Positions 4,472 to 5,993 of a DNA stretch of 5,993 bases are shown piece after piece. A model generated the notes under the pieces. The model ran no database searches and was not told the DNA's origin. It worked only from the letters and a program-made list of their open reading frames with translations. Source of the stretch: an uncultured Solobacterium sp. (GTDB lineage Bacteria; Bacillota_I; Bacilli_A; Erysipelotrichales; Erysipelotrichaceae). The DNA lies in NCBI GenBank assembly GCA_937910655.1, contig CALEMV010000317.1, positions 1 through 5,993 of the forward strand. The letters are read 5' to 3'. A program made the translations under genes and the position numbers. The stretch's first letter is position 1. Each line of letters opens with the position of its first letter.

Positions 4472-5874
4472 TGAAGCGCATACGAATGTGGTTGCGTGAG
4501 TTAAGTTTGTCGCAACAGTTACTCAGTATGGTCTTCCTTTTCATCATGATTTTTGCGATGTTCGTGATTATCTTTCTTTCGCCATCGATTGAACGATTTA
4601 CCGAAGCGGAAATGTATAATCGCTTGCATAGTGCACAAGAAAGCTTAATTCTATACGCAGATCAAAATCCAGGACAGTCTTTGGACTTCGTACAGACAGA
4701 TGGTGCAATCAGTGCGTACTTGTTTGATCATGAGAAAAATACTTTCACTGTTATTTATGGAAGTAAGATGGATCAGACTTTAAAGGAAAGACTGAAGACA
4801 AATGCGAATGTTCCATATTCTGGTACACTGGATTCTTTTTATACGCCAGAAGATCAATTAGATGGAACAAATACCCCTGTAGATAATACTGTTTTATATT
4901 CTAAGACATTATTAAATGATGGTCGTGAACTGATTACAGTTATGTCAAACGCTGCCCAGCAGCGCTTGCGGGATAGTTTAATCAATGGCGTTGTGCTGTT
5001 GAACGTTAGTTTTGTAATTGGCTTTATGGTGATGTTGTTAATATGGGTAACGACTTTAATCTTACCGTTATCGCAGATTAAGTATTATATTGCGAAAATT
5101 AAGAATGAAGAAGATGCAGAACTTGCAGTAAAACGTAATGACGAGATTGGCGAAGTTGCGGATGCACTTCGTGATATGAATGCACAGCTAAAGAAACAAA
5201 ATCGTGAGAAAGAAGAAATGATTCAAAATATTTCTCATGACTTAAAGACCCCAATTGCGACAATCAAGTCATATGGAGAATCGATTAAAGATGGTATCTA
5301 TCCATATGAAACATTGGAGAAGTCTGTCGATGTTATTATCGAACATGCAAATCGTTTAGAAAAAAAGGTTAAGAGTCTAATCATCCTCAATAAGATGGAC
5401 TATCTAAAAGATACTGTTGAGGAAGGTAATCATCTCAACATGAATAAAATTATTGATAAAGCATTGTTATCTCTCAAGGTTGTTCGTCCAGAGATTAGCT
5501 TTATCTGTGAACTGGATGAAGAGGTTTACTTCCATGGTGAAGAAGAGCCATGGCGTATTGTTGTGGAGAACTTGATTGATAATGCATTACGTTATTCTAA
5601 GAGTTATATCAAGGTGACATTACAAGAAGATGAGTTATGCGTAATCAATGATGGCAAGAATATTTCAAAAGACCGCTTGAGCACATTATTTCATCGCTAT
5701 GAAAAGGGAACGGATGGCCAATTTGGTTTAGGTTTATCCATTGTTCACCGTGTAGTAACAACCTATGGATATCGTGTAGCAGCAGAAAATCTCACTGAAG
5801 GTGTATGTTTTAGAATCTGGCATGATGCCAAGACACAAAAACCAAAGAAAACAAATGAAAATACTCCAGCATAA
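4471..5874 (+). CDS. Membrane sensor histidine kinase, partner of the upstream response regulator
   Basis: This membrane kinase autophosphorylates in response to an external or envelope signal and passes phosphate to the adjacent regulator. TM1 lies at about 17-37, an extracellular domain of about 130 residues at 38-170 (no recognised fold), and TM2 at about 171-198. A HAMP linker (about 199-248) follows. The H-box is NISHDLKTPIATIKSY with His256. The N-box is ENLIDNALRYS (366-376). The ATP lid region has LFHRYEKG (406-413) and the G2 box GQFGLGLSIV (416-425). The G1 box reads NDGKNI (393-398) in place of the usual DNGxGI. The 467 residues end in a lysine-rich tail (452-467). Its ATG shares one base with the regulator stop and has no strong ribosome binding site (only GGCTCGGA), which points to translational coupling. 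The signal is not deducible. No terminator follows. Confidence 0.95.
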   Translation: MKRIRMWLRELSLSQQLLSMVFLFIMIFAMFVIIFLSPSIERFTEAEMYNRLHSAQESLILYADQNPGQSLDFVQTDGAISAYLFDHEKNTFTVIYGSKMDQTLKERLKTNANVPYSGTLDSFYTPEDQLDGTNTPVDNTVLYSKTLLNDGRELITVMSNAAQQRLRDSLINGVVLLNVSFVIGFMVMLLIWVTTLILPLSQIKYYIAKIKNEEDAELAVKRNDEIGEVADALRDMNAQLKKQNREKEEMIQNISHDLKTPIATIKSYGESIKDGIYPYETLEKSVDVIIEHANRLEKKVKSLIILNKMDYLKDTVEEGNHLNMNKIIDKALLSLKVVRPEISFICELDEEVYFHGEEEPWRIVVENLIDNALRYSKSYIKVTLQEDELCVINDGKNISKDRLSTLFHRYEKGTDGQFGLGLSIVHRVVTTYGYRVAAENLTEGVCFRIWHDAKTQKPKKTNENTPA

Positions 5875-5879
5875 ACGTG

Positions 5880-5914
5880 CATTAATGGGTGAAAATTTCA
5901 TTAATATCGATTAA
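5880..5914. repeat. Cluster of overlapping inverted repeats between the kinase and the hydrolase
   Basis: ATTAATG (5881-5887) pairs with CATTAAT (5899-5905). Within it, TGAAA and TTTCA (5890-5900) form a 5-bp palindrome around one A. TTAAT (5901-5905) also pairs with ATTAA (5910-5914). CATTAAT occurs twice as a direct repeat 19 bp apart (5880 and 5899). There is no T-run, so this is not a typical terminator. It could be an operator, but short AT-rich symmetry of this kind also arises by chance. Confidence 0.3.
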
Positions 5915-5917
5915 AAT
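5889..5917 (+). promoter_or_regulatory. Weak candidate promoter for the hydrolase gene
   Basis: GTGAAA (5889-5894, 4 of 6 matches to TTGACA) and TAAAAT (5912-5917, 5 of 6 matches to TATAAT) are spaced 17 bp. Transcription would then start about 4 nt before ATG 5928, giving an almost leaderless message. Read-through from the two-component operon is an alternative. Confidence 0.25.
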
Positions 5918-5927
5918 ATAAAGACAT

Positions 5928-5993
5928 ATGAAAAAAATAGAACAGATTTACGGTGTAAAAACGACATATATCACAGAAGGCGAAGGACCAGAT
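5928..5993 (+). CDS. Probable alpha/beta hydrolase, N-terminal 22 residues only (runs off right edge)
   Basis: An ATG at 5928 opens a frame to the window edge encoding MKKIEQIYGVKTTYITEGEG followed by PD. A short first strand followed by a G-x-GP turn (GEGPD) is how many alpha/beta hydrolases begin, just before the VLLLHG strand and oxyanion motif, which would lie outside this window. The catalytic residues are not visible, so the family call is provisional. No clear ribosome binding site precedes the ATG. The gene lies 53 bp after the kinase without a terminator, so it may be the third gene of that operon. Confidence 0.5.
   Translation, partial: MKKIEQIYGVKTTYITEGEGPD

Overview
The window looks like chromosomal DNA from a low-GC Gram-positive bacterium (Bacillota). 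The signs are AT-rich intergenic DNA, AGGAG-type ribosome binding sites, short hairpin-plus-T-run terminators, and proteins whose closest recalled relatives are Firmicute. Several proteins remind me of Erysipelotrichia or lactobacilli; this placement is an impression from memory, not a search. I see no mobile element, CRISPR array, tRNA or rRNA, and nothing that looks like a defence or phage island.

Layout: the left edge holds the first 24 codons of an unrecognised minus-strand gene. A divergent promoter region of about 95 bp separates it from a plus-strand Ogt-type DNA repair methyltransferase. Next comes a cation diffusion facilitator (CDF) exporter with a manganese-type ND/DD metal site and a doubled cytosolic domain. 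A terminator overlaps its stop codon. A SemiSWEET-type small sugar transporter follows, with its own good sigma-A promoter and terminator. Then come a family 2 glycosyltransferase, a 79-residue protein of unknown function, and an OmpR-family response regulator whose stop codon overlaps the start of its sensor histidine kinase. The window ends inside the first 22 codons of what is probably an alpha/beta hydrolase.

Functionally this is a row of mostly single-gene transcription units (repair, metal efflux, sugar transport, glycan synthesis, small protein). The two-component pair is the only clear operon, and it may read through into the hydrolase because no terminator is visible between them. 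Three of the four convincing terminators begin inside or overlap the stop codon of the gene they end, so the gene ends are tightly packed.

No undescribed multi-gene system is evident. The best leads are small: a perfect 8-bp inverted repeat bracketing the SemiSWEET promoter (possible operator), two near-identical terminators flanking SemiSWEET, the tandem C-terminal domains of the CDF protein, an exact 17-bp palindrome after SemiSWEET, and the unidentified 79-residue protein.
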